Source: Pirellulaceae bacterium (GTDB lineage: Bacteria > Planctomycetota > Planctomycetia > Pirellulales > Pirellulaceae). Taken from it: a stretch of DNA of 64,000 bases. Below, piece after piece: positions 17,394 to 26,861 of the stretch. The number at the start of each line of letters is the position of its first letter. Positions within the stretch are counted from its first letter, which is position 1. The notes beneath the pieces were generated by a model. The model was not told the origin of the DNA and searched no databases. It was given only the letters and a program-made list of their open reading frames with translations. Both the position numbers and the translations under genes were made by a program. The stretch is taken from NCBI GenBank assembly GCA_020852965.1, contig JADYZV010000009.1:62001-126000 (forward strand), given 5' to 3'.

Positions 17394-17660
17394 CAGCCAG
17401 CTTGCCTGGCTGAAGCCAAAGTTTTCAGAGCAGAATCGATTCGTTAAGCGACCTCCTTACGTTCTTCTCGGTTCCACCGCCGCCTGTGGCGGCGGTGGAG
17501 CCGAGAAGAACAGAGCGGCGTTAGCGAGCCCGACTACCGCCAAAACTGATTCACCCGCGAGACAAGCTCGCAGGGGCCTACGAATGGATTCACGATGGAG
17601 GCAAGCTCGCAGGGGTCCAAAATGCGATCGACGCACAAGGCTATTTTGCAGGGGCTAAGG
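17394..17660 (+). repeat. Family B element with long central hairpin
   Basis: The left end AGCTTGCCTGGCTGAAGCC is followed by a 24-bp stem at 17461-17484 / 17488-17511 (GTTCTTCTCGG...CCGCC, loop TGT, one mismatch). The right end 17541-17576 (AAAACTGATTCACCCGCGAG...) recurs almost identically in reverse at 63245-63280. A similar arrangement with a different hairpin is at 46289-46541. No coding content is seen, so it is likely a non-autonomous element. The hairpin may also end converging transcripts from the radical SAM and sulfatase genes. Confidence 0.75.
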
Positions 17661-17665
17661 TTCAT

Positions 17666-19207
17666 TCACAACACCGGCGCAACCCACTTCGGTATACCAC
17701 CATGCTTCATTTGCTGATCAAACAGCACATGGAAAGGTCGCGTTTTGGACATCGGTGCCGTCTCGTTGACCATCAACGGTCGCGCTTCTTTCCAGAATTT
17801 TTCATAGGCGGCCCGCATCTCTTCGACCACCTGCGGATGCTCGTCAATCACATTCGTCGTTTGGCTGGGATCAGCCTGCATGTCGAACAATTGCGTGTTG
17901 TTGACGAAACGATATTGTTGATTGCGAACGGCAAAGTTCTTCCACTGAAAATCGTCGGGGTCGCTCCCTGTTGGCCAGCGTCCAATGTGCGTGAATAGAA
18001 AGCGATCTGGCCATTCCGTCGTAGGGTCATCAATTAAGGGGAGCAGGTTGCGTCCCTCGACTTGACCGGCCGGCAGGTCCGCGCCAGCCAGGGCGGCCAA
18101 AGTTGGGAAGATATCGATGTGCGATGCAATCCGATCGATATCTTGATCGGCTTGGATATGGCCATCCCAACGCGCAAAGAAGGGGACGCGCACGCCCCCT
18201 TCATCGGCACTTCCTTTAAGGCCCTTCATGTTGGCATTGTAAAACTCTAACGGAGATCCTTTGGGCAAATACCCCAACGGTTTGAGTGGATCCCCTGAAC
18301 CACCGCCGGTCATGCCATTGTCCGACATGAAGATCACCAACGTGTTGTCCAGCAATTGCCATTGTTCGAGCTGGGCCATGAGCCGTCCAACATTTTCGTC
18401 GATATTCTCGATCATTCCATAAAATCCAGCCTGGTCCTTTCCGAACCCTAATTCGGCAAAACGCTTCGTGTTTCTCGGTGGAGCGATAAACGGGCTGTGG
18501 GGAGCGTTGGTGACTACATAGGCGAAGAATGGCTCCTGCTGCTCGCTCTGTTGCTTGATCCATCCCAACGCGGCCGTGAAAAACAGATCGGTGCAAAAAC
18601 CTTCGGTCTTGACGAACGAGCCATTGTGGCGAATGATCGGATCAAAATACTTATTGCCCGGTGCATCGGCGCAACTGCAATCGTAGGCTTGTCCAATCCC
18701 GCCCGCACCGTGAATGAAGGTTTCATCGAAACCACGCTGATGCGGCTGATATTCCTCTTCATCTCCCAAATGCCACTTGCCGAAAATTCCCGTTGCGTAG
18801 CCGCGCTGCTTGAGCACTTGGGGGAGCGTGGTCGCTTCGAGCGTCAGTCGCTCGCGTTCCAGAATTGTATGTGTGACCCCGTTTTTGAGCGGATGCCGCC
18901 CGGTCATAATCGCAGACCGCGTCGGCGCACAAGTCGGGCTGACCAGGAAACGAGTAAAGCGTGTGCTGGTATCGTACAGTTTATCCATGCTTGGCGTTTT
19001 CAGCCAAGGATGCCCATGCCGCCCAACGGGCGCATAGCCTTGATCATCGGTCATGATTAACACGATGTTGGGTCGTGTTCCAGCCATCTCCTCAGCCGCC
19101 GCTAGTGTGCCGCTGCAATGCGCGGCAATCGGCGACCATGGCTGACAGACTGCAATAAAAACAAAAGCAGTCAAGAACGAACAGAAACGGTTCAATTTAA
19201 TTGGCAT
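17666..19207 (-). CDS. Sulfatase (formylglycine-dependent), secreted
   Basis: A 513-residue arylsulfatase-family enzyme hydrolysing sulfate esters, probably on algal or other polysaccharides as in marine planctomycetes (inference). After a signal peptide (residues 1-37), the first metal-binding block is NIVLIMTDDQGYAPVGRHG (D54, D55). The modification site is C93 in SPTCAPTRSAIMTGR, fitting C-x-P-x-R for formylglycine. Later conserved blocks are GKWHLGDEEEYQPHQRGFDE and VIFMSDNGMTGGG. It is the third gene after the PSD1 and DUF1501 genes on the same strand, separated from them by a family E element. Confidence 0.93.
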   Translation of the reverse strand: MPIKLNRFCSFLTAFVFIAVCQPWSPIAAHCSGTLAAAEEMAGTRPNIVLIMTDDQGYAPVGRHGHPWLKTPSMDKLYDTSTRFTRFLVSPTCAPTRSAIMTGRHPLKNGVTHTILERERLTLEATTLPQVLKQRGYATGIFGKWHLGDEEEYQPHQRGFDETFIHGAGGIGQAYDCSCADAPGNKYFDPIIRHNGSFVKTEGFCTDLFFTAALGWIKQQSEQQEPFFAYVVTNAPHSPFIAPPRNTKRFAELGFGKDQAGFYGMIENIDENVGRLMAQLEQWQLLDNTLVIFMSDNGMTGGGSGDPLKPLGYLPKGSPLEFYNANMKGLKGSADEGGVRVPFFARWDGHIQADQDIDRIASHIDIFPTLAALAGADLPAGQVEGRNLLPLIDDPTTEWPDRFLFTHIGRWPTGSDPDDFQWKNFAVRNQQYRFVNNTQLFDMQADPSQTTNVIDEHPQVVEEMRAAYEKFWKEARPLMVNETAPMSKTRPFHVLFDQQMKHGGIPKWVAPVL

Positions 19208-19283
19208 CGTAGAGAGCCTCAGCAGTATCTTAGTATTAATTTAAGTTTAAGTTTGGTGCGATTGATCGCCACCTTCAATGTGA

Positions 19284-19423
19284 TCTGTTTAACTGTGACA
19301 GCGCGCTTGGCTGATGCCATCACTGCTCTGATAGTGGATATCGCGTTCGTCCCCCGCTCACCTGCCGCCGAGTTGTTTCGACTTGAACATCACCTGTGCG
19401 TCCGCGCTCCGCGGTTAAACAGA
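19284..19423 (+). repeat. Family E element with TCTGTTTAAC / GTTAAACAGA ends
   Basis: Terminal inverted repeats TCTGTTTAAC (19284-19293) and GTTAAACAGA (19414-19423) bound about 140 bp without coding content in the gap between the sulfatase and DUF1501 genes. The same ends occur at 32533-32672 and 35685-35753. Confidence 0.75.
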
Positions 19424-19448
19424 CCAGCGTACTACCAAGCGAACTCGC

Positions 19449-21020
19449 TCAACCGATCAACTCGCGGACGACGTATCCCTTAACATCGGTAAGTCGCATA
19501 TCGCGACCGCCGAAGCGATATGTCGATCGCGTGTGATCAACTCCCAGCAGGTGCAGCATAGTCGCATGTAGATCGTGTACTTCCATACGATTTTCAATCG
19601 CCTTGTAGCCCCATTCATCCGTGGCACCGTAGACGGTTCCCGCTTTCACGCCGCCACCAGCCATCCAAATCGTAAACCCGTACGGATTGTGATCACGCCC
19701 ATCGCTGCCTTGTGCAAACGGTGTGCGACCGAACTCGCCCGCCCAAACGACTAGGGTATCATCGAGCAATCCTCGCTGCCGCAAGTCCTTCAGCAGGGCG
19801 GCTATGGGTTGGTCGACCGCCCGGGCGTTGTTCTCGTGCCCTTGCTTTAGATGACTATGTTGATCCCAACGATCCCCGCCAACTTGGGGACAAGTCAACT
19901 CGACGAACCGCACGCCGCGTTCAATCAAACGTCGCGCCAGCAGACATTCGGCCGCATAAATCCGCGTCGGCTCGAACGTCGACTCGAAACCATACTGACG
20001 TCGCACATACGCCGGCTCGTCCGCCAGCGACATCAATTCTGGAACGGCCATTTGCATGGCGTAAGCCATTTCATAGTTTTTGATCGCCGACTCGAGGTTT
20101 TCGTTTCGACCCAATTCATCAAGTCCGATATTGTCGAGCTCACGCACCAACGCCAGCTTGCTTTGCTGTTGCTCGAAGGTCGCTTCGGTGCGCGCGATAT
20201 TAGCCACTGCCGAACCAGCAGGTTTGAAGACCGAGCCTTGATAGCTGGCCGGCAAGAAGCCCGATCCAAAACAATCAAGCCCACCTGGCGGAATCAAGCC
20301 ACCGTTGATCGCCACAAAACCAGGCAAGTTTTCATTCTCGCTCCCCAACCCGTAGTTGATCCATGCCCCCATGCTCGGTCGTCCCTGCAAGCCGCTACCG
20401 GTATGCAAGAAGTAATTGGCAAAAGTATGCTCGGGGAACTCGGAGACCAGCGAACGCACTACCGTCAATTCGTCGGCGCAAGTGGCAATGTGCGGGAACA
20501 AATCGCTGATTGGCAAACCCGATTGGCCATACTGTCGAAACTTCCAGGGGCTGGCCAGGACCTTGCCGTTATTATTGAACTGTGTCGGCTCGACGGAAAA
20601 AAAGCGACTCGGATCTTCGCCGTGAAATCGATCCAGCAACGGTTTGGGATCAAACGTATCCACTTGCGAAGGCCCACCGTCCATATACAGAAATATGACT
20701 CGCGTAGCACGCGGTCGATGGTGCAATCCCGGCGCCGCGTGATTGCCCACCACGATCCCGGACTCGCCGACAATACTACTCTCCGGCTCAAGGCCAAATG
20801 CGCGTTCTCGCAGCAAAGCAGCCAAGGCAATCCCCCCCAACCCGCTGCCAGCCTGGCATAGCATTTCGCGCCGCGTGCGCGGTGCCGCCACGGCAATTTG
20901 GCTCGACGCTCCGCGTCGTGAGTCCTGCAGCATTTCGCTCTGTGCGAGCGGCACTCCCTGAGCGCGCTGGCAAGGATAAGGCGACGCCCATGACTCTGTG
21001 GTTTTTTGATGGATATTCAT
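19449..21020 (-). CDS. DUF1501 family protein
   Basis: A 523-residue protein of the DUF1501 family, which is expanded in planctomycetes and structurally related to sulfatase/alkaline phosphatase-like hydrolases; its reaction is not established. A twin-arginine-like signal is seen well inside the N-terminus (RTRREMLCQAGSGLGGIALAALL, about residues 48-70). Family blocks are VIFLYMDGGPSQVDTFDPK, GLGSENENLPGFVAI, FVELTCPQVGGDRWDQH and VVWAGEFGRTPFAQGSDGRDHNP. The start codon lies 6 bp after the PSD1 gene, so the two are cotranscribed. Residues about 33-43 are encoded by a family A repeat in reverse orientation. Confidence 0.9.
   Translation of the reverse strand: MNIHQKTTESWASPYPCQRAQGVPLAQSEMLQDSRRGASSQIAVAAPRTRREMLCQAGSGLGGIALAALLRERAFGLEPESSIVGESGIVVGNHAAPGLHHRPRATRVIFLYMDGGPSQVDTFDPKPLLDRFHGEDPSRFFSVEPTQFNNNGKVLASPWKFRQYGQSGLPISDLFPHIATCADELTVVRSLVSEFPEHTFANYFLHTGSGLQGRPSMGAWINYGLGSENENLPGFVAINGGLIPPGGLDCFGSGFLPASYQGSVFKPAGSAVANIARTEATFEQQQSKLALVRELDNIGLDELGRNENLESAIKNYEMAYAMQMAVPELMSLADEPAYVRRQYGFESTFEPTRIYAAECLLARRLIERGVRFVELTCPQVGGDRWDQHSHLKQGHENNARAVDQPIAALLKDLRQRGLLDDTLVVWAGEFGRTPFAQGSDGRDHNPYGFTIWMAGGGVKAGTVYGATDEWGYKAIENRMEVHDLHATMLHLLGVDHTRSTYRFGGRDMRLTDVKGYVVRELIG
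20895..20919 (+). repeat. Family A repeat inside DUF1501 coding region
   Basis: AATTTGGCTCGACGCTCCGC...GTCG lies on the plus strand, antisense to the gene, within the codons before the Tat-like signal. It shares the GTGAGTCC-type 3' flank with the copy at 1413. Confidence 0.8.
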
Positions 21021-21026
21021 GACATT

Positions 21027-24000
21027 CTACCGAACAAAGATAAACTCTTTCGTATTGACCAGCGCGTGCGCCAGCTCTTGCCACAACTCCAGCGAATCGA
21101 GCTCGAGGGCTTGCCGCTCGGATTGCTCGACAATGAACTGCGCGGCCGCCGAGGTTTCACGCGAGCTAGGCTGGCGACCGAAACCGCTTCGATAGAACCA
21201 TTCAATCCGAGCTCGAACACCATCGGACCGCGACTCATCATCAGAACCAATCGACACCTGGCTCATCCCGCGCCGAGCCCAATGCTGCGTCTGCTCGACG
21301 ACAAATGGATCATTCATCATGATCAGGGCCTGCGCGGGGACATTCGAACTATTGCGACGTCCCATCGTACTAAATGGATTGGGCGTATCGAAAGACAACA
21401 GAAACAGCGATAGAAAATTGCGCCGTACCGCAATATAGATAGATCGCCGAGCCTTGCCATCTAACGGCCCACTCGCGGCCGGTTTGCCACGCCCATCCAT
21501 AAAGGAGGTCAAGTGAATCGGTATCGGCTCGCCAAACATCGTTGGATCCATTGCTCCCGAGATGGCCAAGAGCGAATCGCGAATCGCCTCTCCCTCCAGT
21601 CTTCGAGGCGGACGATGGTGCCACAAGTCGTTGTTCGGATCGATTTCCGCAGCCCGTGGATCGCTCGCTCCCGACATGCGATAGGTACGCGTCAGTACCA
21701 GCCGGCGAATCATGCGCTTGATGCTGCGTCCATCGGCTAGAAACTGTGTCGCTAGATAGTCAAGCAGCTCTGGGTGGGTCGGCCGCTGCCCCAATTGCCC
21801 AAAGTCATCTGTGGTTGATACCAGTCCGCGTCCCAGCAGATGATGCCACAGCCGATTGACCATAACTCGCGATGGGAGCGGGTTGTCCGCAGCGTTGATC
21901 TGAGCAGCCAGTTCGAGCCGCCCACTTCCACGTGCTATGTGAAGCGGCCGGTCGCCGGAGATCGCTGTCAAAAAATGTCGCCGCTCGAGTTTGCCTGGAT
22001 TACTCGAACTACCGCGGACGAGCACATGGTCATCTTCGCTCGTACCATCGATCATCGCCATCGCCAAGCGCGACGTTTCTTTTAGCGTCGCTCGCAGCGC
22101 AATCCGCTGAGTGTGCCACTCGGCCACCAAGCGATTCACCTCAGCAGCCAATGCAGTGTCGCTGGCTAGGATTTGCTCGACTCGTTGCAGGCGCGCCCGA
22201 GCCCAATGCTCCTCCTGTCGCTCATACTCTTCAACATCCTGTTTGGCCTGTGTCAACTCCTCCGGTGAGGTCGCTTGCAGTATAATGGAAACCTCTAACT
22301 GGGTCGCATCGTCGGGGGTGAATTCCAAATGCAAACGATGCCCCACATATCGCGACAGATCGAGCTTGACCCACGGTTGGTCGGACTGAATCGCACGCAG
22401 CGTTTCACCGTGCAGCGGACCAGCCACTAAGTGATGCGAGTCGACGCAGGCGAACACGTGCCCCGCTCCATGCACACGGCACCACACCTCACCGGCAACC
22501 AATTCAAACGTTTCCGTGCGCAGCGTGCGCCCGCTGCGCGGCAGTGGCGACAGTATGCTCCGCGACTGTGCCGCTTGGCCCTTCGACACCATCCCACGCC
22601 AGAACGGGTCGCTGGCTGCAGCCGATCTCGACACACACTGCAAGCGTCCTTCATTTGATACCCCGAACTCCCCAGCCCGCTGCGGCCTCGCTCCAAAAAC
22701 AAACCCATCCTGCAGCCATTCGATCTCTGGCCCTATCGTACTGGTGTCTGTCGCACAGGTGTCTGTCGCACAGGTGTAGGCCGTAACGAGCGCAGCGTTG
22801 TTAAGGCAGGGAGTGCCTGCTGGCCCGCGTCTCGACTCCGACTCCGAACCCAGCTCCTCCAATCTCCCATGCAACAACCCCTCCACTCTACCACGATACT
22901 CTTCATCTAACTCCGACAACCGCTGCGCGACCGCGCGCTCGTTTTCGATCGTATCAAATCGCACCTGTCGATAATCGCTACTCTGCAAAAAGCCACACAG
23001 CGAATAATAGTCTGCCGTCGAGATGGCGTCGAACTTATGATCGTGGCAACGAGCACAAGCCACCGTGACACCCAAGAACGTCTTCGACATCACGTCGATC
23101 ATATTGTCAAAGCGGTCGGTCTCATCCTTGCGGATGTCGACGGGTGAATGCACCCACTCTCCAAGAAACCAAAATCCGGTCCCCAAGATCGACTCGTTGA
23201 AGCCCAGTGTTGGATGCAATCGCGGTTCAACAAGCAAATCACCCGCGATATGCTCGCGCACGAACTGATCGTAGGGAACGTCGGCGTTGAGTGCGCGAAT
23301 CACGTAGTCGCGATACTGATAGGCGTTCTCCGATTCATCATCGAACTCGTGCCCACGCGATTCGGCGTAGCGCACCAAGTCGAGCCAATGACGCGCCCAA
23401 CGTTCGCCGAAGCGGGGCGACTGCAACAAGCGATCGACCAAACGCTCCGTCGCATCGCTGGTGGAACCTTCATCCGACAGATACTCGGTTTGTTGCTCCA
23501 ACGTCGGGGGCAGTCCCAACAAATCAAAGCACAGTCGGCGGAGCAGAGTAGGGCGGTCGACATCCGCTGCCGGAGCAAGCCCGGCTCGTTCCAAACGCGC
23601 CAAGATAAAGTGATCGACGCCTCCCAGCGGCCAAGTCTCATCTTCGACCTGAGGTGGCGTAGGGTCGGTAACAGGTTGCCAAGCCCAATGTTCTGCGGCG
23701 CGCTGCCGTAGATCAAACGACCTGCTGTTCGATTCGTCCTGCGGTGCTACCTCGATCGGCCAGGGGGCTCCCAACTCGACCCAGCGCTCGAGAATGGCGA
23801 TATCCTCATCCGCCAATTTCCCTTTGGGCGGCATCTCATACGCTTCGTAGCGCACCGACTCGATCAACAAACTCCCATCCACATCGCCAGGCGCTATCGC
23901 GGCTCCCGAATCGCCTCCTTGCAATAGAGCCGCTCGACTGTCTAAACGCAGACCTGCCTGCAATTTTTCTGCCCTCGCGCTATGGCACGCATAACAGTGC

Positions 24001-24206
24001 TCGACCAGCAGCGGGCGCACCTTGGTTTCAAAGAACTCGAGCTCTGCTGCGGGCAACTGCGGTTGGCGAGATACAGTCACCAGTCCATCGTCAGCGCAGC
24101 TTGGCGATATCCCCCCCAGCCAAACACCGGCTAACAGCAATGGCCAATATGCCGGCCACAGGATCGCCAGAATCTGCGAGCGGATCATTCTCCATAAATC
24201 TTTCAT
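21027..24206 (-). CDS. PSCyt1-DUF1549-DUF1553 (PSD1) exported protein
   Basis: A 1059-residue protein with the typical planctomycete architecture. It starts with a signal peptide (to about residue 38). A cytochrome-c-like PSCyt1 domain has a heme motif CYACH at 71-75 and its distal EMPPKGKLADEDIAILERWV. A DUF1549 domain follows (about 175-385), including the second motif ACARCHDHKFDAIS. A central beta-rich insertion (about 500-640) is probably a lectin-like domain. DUF1553 lies in the C-terminal third (NPLPSRVMVNRLWHHLLGRGLV, then RSIYIAVRRNFLSLFLLSFDTPNP). The insertion holds a small duplicated peptide TCATDTCATD. It is the first gene of a unit with DUF1501 and probably the sulfatase. The function is unknown; a periplasmic electron-transfer role is suggested by the heme motif. 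Confidence 0.92.
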   Translation of the reverse strand: MKDLWRMIRSQILAILWPAYWPLLLAGVWLGGISPSCADDGLVTVSRQPQLPAAELEFFETKVRPLLVEHCYACHSARAEKLQAGLRLDSRAALLQGGDSGAAIAPGDVDGSLLIESVRYEAYEMPPKGKLADEDIAILERWVELGAPWPIEVAPQDESNSRSFDLRQRAAEHWAWQPVTDPTPPQVEDETWPLGGVDHFILARLERAGLAPAADVDRPTLLRRLCFDLLGLPPTLEQQTEYLSDEGSTSDATERLVDRLLQSPRFGERWARHWLDLVRYAESRGHEFDDESENAYQYRDYVIRALNADVPYDQFVREHIAGDLLVEPRLHPTLGFNESILGTGFWFLGEWVHSPVDIRKDETDRFDNMIDVMSKTFLGVTVACARCHDHKFDAISTADYYSLCGFLQSSDYRQVRFDTIENERAVAQRLSELDEEYRGRVEGLLHGRLEELGSESESRRGPAGTPCLNNAALVTAYTCATDTCATDTSTIGPEIEWLQDGFVFGARPQRAGEFGVSNEGRLQCVSRSAAASDPFWRGMVSKGQAAQSRSILSPLPRSGRTLRTETFELVAGEVWCRVHGAGHVFACVDSHHLVAGPLHGETLRAIQSDQPWVKLDLSRYVGHRLHLEFTPDDATQLEVSIILQATSPEELTQAKQDVEEYERQEEHWARARLQRVEQILASDTALAAEVNRLVAEWHTQRIALRATLKETSRLAMAMIDGTSEDDHVLVRGSSSNPGKLERRHFLTAISGDRPLHIARGSGRLELAAQINAADNPLPSRVMVNRLWHHLLGRGLVSTTDDFGQLGQRPTHPELLDYLATQFLADGRSIKRMIRRLVLTRTYRMSGASDPRAAEIDPNNDLWHHRPPRRLEGEAIRDSLLAISGAMDPTMFGEPIPIHLTSFMDGRGKPAASGPLDGKARRSIYIAVRRNFLSLFLLSFDTPNPFSTMGRRNSSNVPAQALIMMNDPFVVEQTQHWARRGMSQVSIGSDDESRSDGVRARIEWFYRSGFGRQPSSRETSAAAQFIVEQSERQALELDSLELWQELAHALVNTKEFIFVR

Positions 24207-24475
24207 CGCAGGTTTCGTAAGAGCTGAAAGTCAAATATCGGGGGCTTCAGAGTATGCAAACCGACCAACCTCTAAGGCACGCTGCAAGCTGGGCTACCTC
24301 TATTATGAACCAAAAGCCATCAATCGTCGAGCGCGCTTGTTGGAGTGTAGCCTTTAGGTGTCTTTTGCATGTCGAACGTCATAAGAGCGGCCAAAGCTTG
24401 GACTCCAACACAATGTGTGCAACGCCCAACAACACTCGCTACGACGATAGCGCGCACGAAATATCGACGCATGGG
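24207..24475 (+). other. Intergenic region, nothing recognised
   Basis: The 269 bp between two minus-strand genes carry no repeat family, ORF with protein-like composition or RNA gene that I can identify. The region should hold the promoter of the PSD1-DUF1501 operon, but no convincing -35/-10 pair is seen. Confidence 0.5.
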
Positions 24476-25609
24476 TCACGCAAGCAGATTCGTCAGTGAA
24501 ACCGTCTTCCACGGTTTTTCATCGTCCGCACCGCTGTGAATCTCAGCGCGGACATCGTCATCCGTGACAGAAAGGATAGCATAGCCGCTATTGTGAGCCA
24601 GTTGAAAGTGCTCGACGAACGGTTTCTCATCTGACAGGGTTTGTCGTCGAGTGTCGAGCGTATCGGGTGAGAAAGTGGGTTCGAGATCGGCGAGCTCTGG
24701 ACCATAGTCCGACACGTTGCTCAATGTCATTTCCCGATTCGCAATAGAATCTTTGAGCACACTGCTGATCGCAAGTTGCACAAACTTGCCTGTCCGACAG
24801 CGGCGGACAAGCAGGCTGTACTTATGAAGGTGTCCACACAGGACGATCGCTTGGTAGCGTCCCAGCAGGTTGACAAGTCGCTCCCGCCGTTCGGCATCCT
24901 GCTGTTGGTGGTACACACGCCAGTTCGCTCGCGCGGTGTAAGGAACAACTGGCATGTGCAGCAACACGAACAGTCGGCGGAATTGGGTTTCCCGAACGAC
25001 TTCTTCCAGCCAATCAATCGCCGTTCGATCATAGGCATCAAACACGGCAAAGAGACTGTCGCCTTGTTTGAAGAAATACGAACTGCGATCGAGCTTGTCG
25101 CGTCCAAGTTCCTGGGCAGTCTTCTGCAACAGCACTTCGTTGTAAGCTTTGACCGAACCGGGCCCGGTGACGTCGTGATTGCCTTTGGTCATCAATAGAG
25201 GCACGCCAGGGTCCGCCCGCTTGAAAAACTCCCAGCCTTCGAGGCAATGGCGTTTCGCCAACTCTTTGTTGCCGCAGATTCCTTGCACCAAGTCGCCAAC
25301 ATGCAAGGCGAAAGCCGTTGGCGGATCGGCTTGCCGCAGACTCGCCTTTGCGGCTCCTAATAGATTGGGCAGTGTGTCTTTTGTGAGACGGGAGTAGATT
25401 TCAACCTGAGAAATACTCTTGGCAAAATCCGTTTTCATCCAGTTTAGATCATGGTGCTCAATCCGATCAAAGTGTGTATCGCCCAGCAGGAGCAACGAGA
25501 ACCGGTTCTCGTTTTGGAGACCAGCAGCCATCGCTCGCGGCAACGCGAAGGACGAGACCACGGCGGCTGAGGTCGCAGCGACAAAATCACGTCGACGGAG
25601 ACCATTCAT
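24476..25609 (-). CDS. Tat-exported calcineurin-like metallophosphoesterase
   Basis: A 377-residue protein with a twin-arginine signal (LRRRDFVAATSAAVVSSFALP). All five metal-site motifs of the calcineurin-like phosphoesterase fold are visible in order: GDTHFD, GDLVQG, GNHD, the histidine in LLHMPVVP, and CGHLHKY. The enzyme is therefore probably active in the periplasm on a phosphoester. The substrate is unknown; nucleotides, phosphodiesters or phosphoproteins are all possible. It stands alone between the PSD1 operon and a DUF4058 gene, with 170 bp of featureless sequence upstream. Confidence 0.9.
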   Translation of the reverse strand: MNGLRRRDFVAATSAAVVSSFALPRAMAAGLQNENRFSLLLLGDTHFDRIEHHDLNWMKTDFAKSISQVEIYSRLTKDTLPNLLGAAKASLRQADPPTAFALHVGDLVQGICGNKELAKRHCLEGWEFFKRADPGVPLLMTKGNHDVTGPGSVKAYNEVLLQKTAQELGRDKLDRSSYFFKQGDSLFAVFDAYDRTAIDWLEEVVRETQFRRLFVLLHMPVVPYTARANWRVYHQQQDAERRERLVNLLGRYQAIVLCGHLHKYSLLVRRCRTGKFVQLAISSVLKDSIANREMTLSNVSDYGPELADLEPTFSPDTLDTRRQTLSDEKPFVEHFQLAHNSGYAILSVTDDDVRAEIHSGADDEKPWKTVSLTNLLA

Positions 25610-25779
25610 TTCGTTCTCGCTTTTAGAGTTCGATATTTTCTTGCAATGCGACCGAGCCCCCGCCGCCTATGCGAGGTTTCAAATTCGCAGCATACGCATC
25701 CCACTTGCTTTCGTTTCTGTTCGTTTACAAGATTGTCCGTTTGCACCACGATTGATTGGGAATGTTCAACATCATTGGA

Positions 25780-26544
25780 CTAGTTTAGGCGTTGCACAAG
25801 TCGCTCGCGCAAGTGGTTGGGAACGACGCTTAGGGCTGCGTTGTACGTCGACTCGAGCGGCGTGTTGACATAGTGTGTGCTATCCAGAAATAACGGCATG
25901 TCGGGAATGATTTGCCCCACCGCCAATGGTTCCACATAAGCCGTCGGCGGGCGCAGGGCATGATACGAAACCGCAGTCAGATGACGAGCGTCTGGAAAGC
26001 GGAATGGCGTCGAAGGATCGATTTCATTCCAAATCGCCGCGTGAATTCCTTGCGTATCCAATGGCCCTGGCGGATAGGGATCCACGACGAGCAGATGTAT
26101 CCCCTGTTCGATGACGCTGTAGACTTTGTCAAGAAAACGATCGAGCATACGGCGACTGGCTTTGTTGCCGGACGACAACAACTCGATGTAGGCCACCAGC
26201 CGATCGCCAGAACTATGTCGTATCGCCAAACGATTGCGACGTTCGCTATAGACTTCCGCTTCGGAAGCCACTTGCGTGACAGTCACCTGCGGCTCTGCAT
26301 CAAGCAACGTGGCCACTCCCGACGAACCATCAGGGGCAAGAACTTCATCAGCTATAAACTGCTGGCCGTCGAATTCAAGAGCCAGGACATCCGGCCCAGT
26401 CTGGCCTGCGACCAGCTCCGCTTCCGCATAGGATGGGGAGGGGAGTACACCATTGTTGAGTGCCCGAGCGAGTTCCGTAATCCAAGCATTATGGAACTCG
26501 TGAAACGTTCCAGCAGAAACTCGCTTCCAATCATGCAAGGGCAT
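25780..26544 (-). CDS. DUF4058 family protein
   Basis: About 254 residues beginning MPLHDWKRVSAGTFHEFHNAW, characteristic of the DUF4058 family found mainly in planctomycetes and cyanobacteria. The ATG at 26544 is preferred because AGGTGG lies at a good distance; the GTG at 26553 would add three residues. Further conserved parts are AYIELLSSGNKASRRMLDRF, reminiscent of Uma2-like restriction-fold proteins, and HLLVVDPYPPGP. The function is unknown; a nuclease fold has been suspected for related families, but this sequence alone does not show it. Confidence 0.8.
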   Translation of the reverse strand: MPLHDWKRVSAGTFHEFHNAWITELARALNNGVLPSPSYAEAELVAGQTGPDVLALEFDGQQFIADEVLAPDGSSGVATLLDAEPQVTVTQVASEAEVYSERRNRLAIRHSSGDRLVAYIELLSSGNKASRRMLDRFLDKVYSVIEQGIHLLVVDPYPPGPLDTQGIHAAIWNEIDPSTPFRFPDARHLTAVSYHALRPPTAYVEPLAVGQIIPDMPLFLDSTHYVNTPLESTYNAALSVVPNHLRERLVQRLN

Positions 26545-26640
26545 CACTACCACCTATAGCCAATGTCAGCCAACGTTCACCTCTCCGGTACTCGATATTA
26601 TAACTATAACTCGACAACCACTGTTTAACGAGCGCAGCCT

Positions 26641-26750
26641 TTTGGAGTGCGGCGATTCATCGCCGCTTTGGCCTCTTCTTTGGAGCACGGCGATTTATCG
26701 CCGCTTTGGCCTCTTCTTTGGAGTGCGGCGATTCATCGCCGCTTTGGCCT
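26641..26750 (+). repeat. Three tandem family C repeats, 38-bp period
   Basis: Units TTTGGAGTGCGGCGATTCAT...GCCGCTTTGGCC start at 26641, 26679 and 26717. Each contains the small palindrome GGCGATTCATCGCC; the second copy has TTTATCG. Related copies are near 58020-58125 and, inverted, at 58262-58300. They occupy the 317-bp gap between the DUF4058 and esterase genes. Confidence 0.9.
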
Positions 26751-26861
26751 GCGCCACAGCCCGCAGCGCACGAACTCCAAACGTCGAATCAATCCCCAGC
26801 ACCAGATCGCCTGACTCGACCGACCGCTAGACTCAACATTCAAAAACTCTACGGCGAGCTT

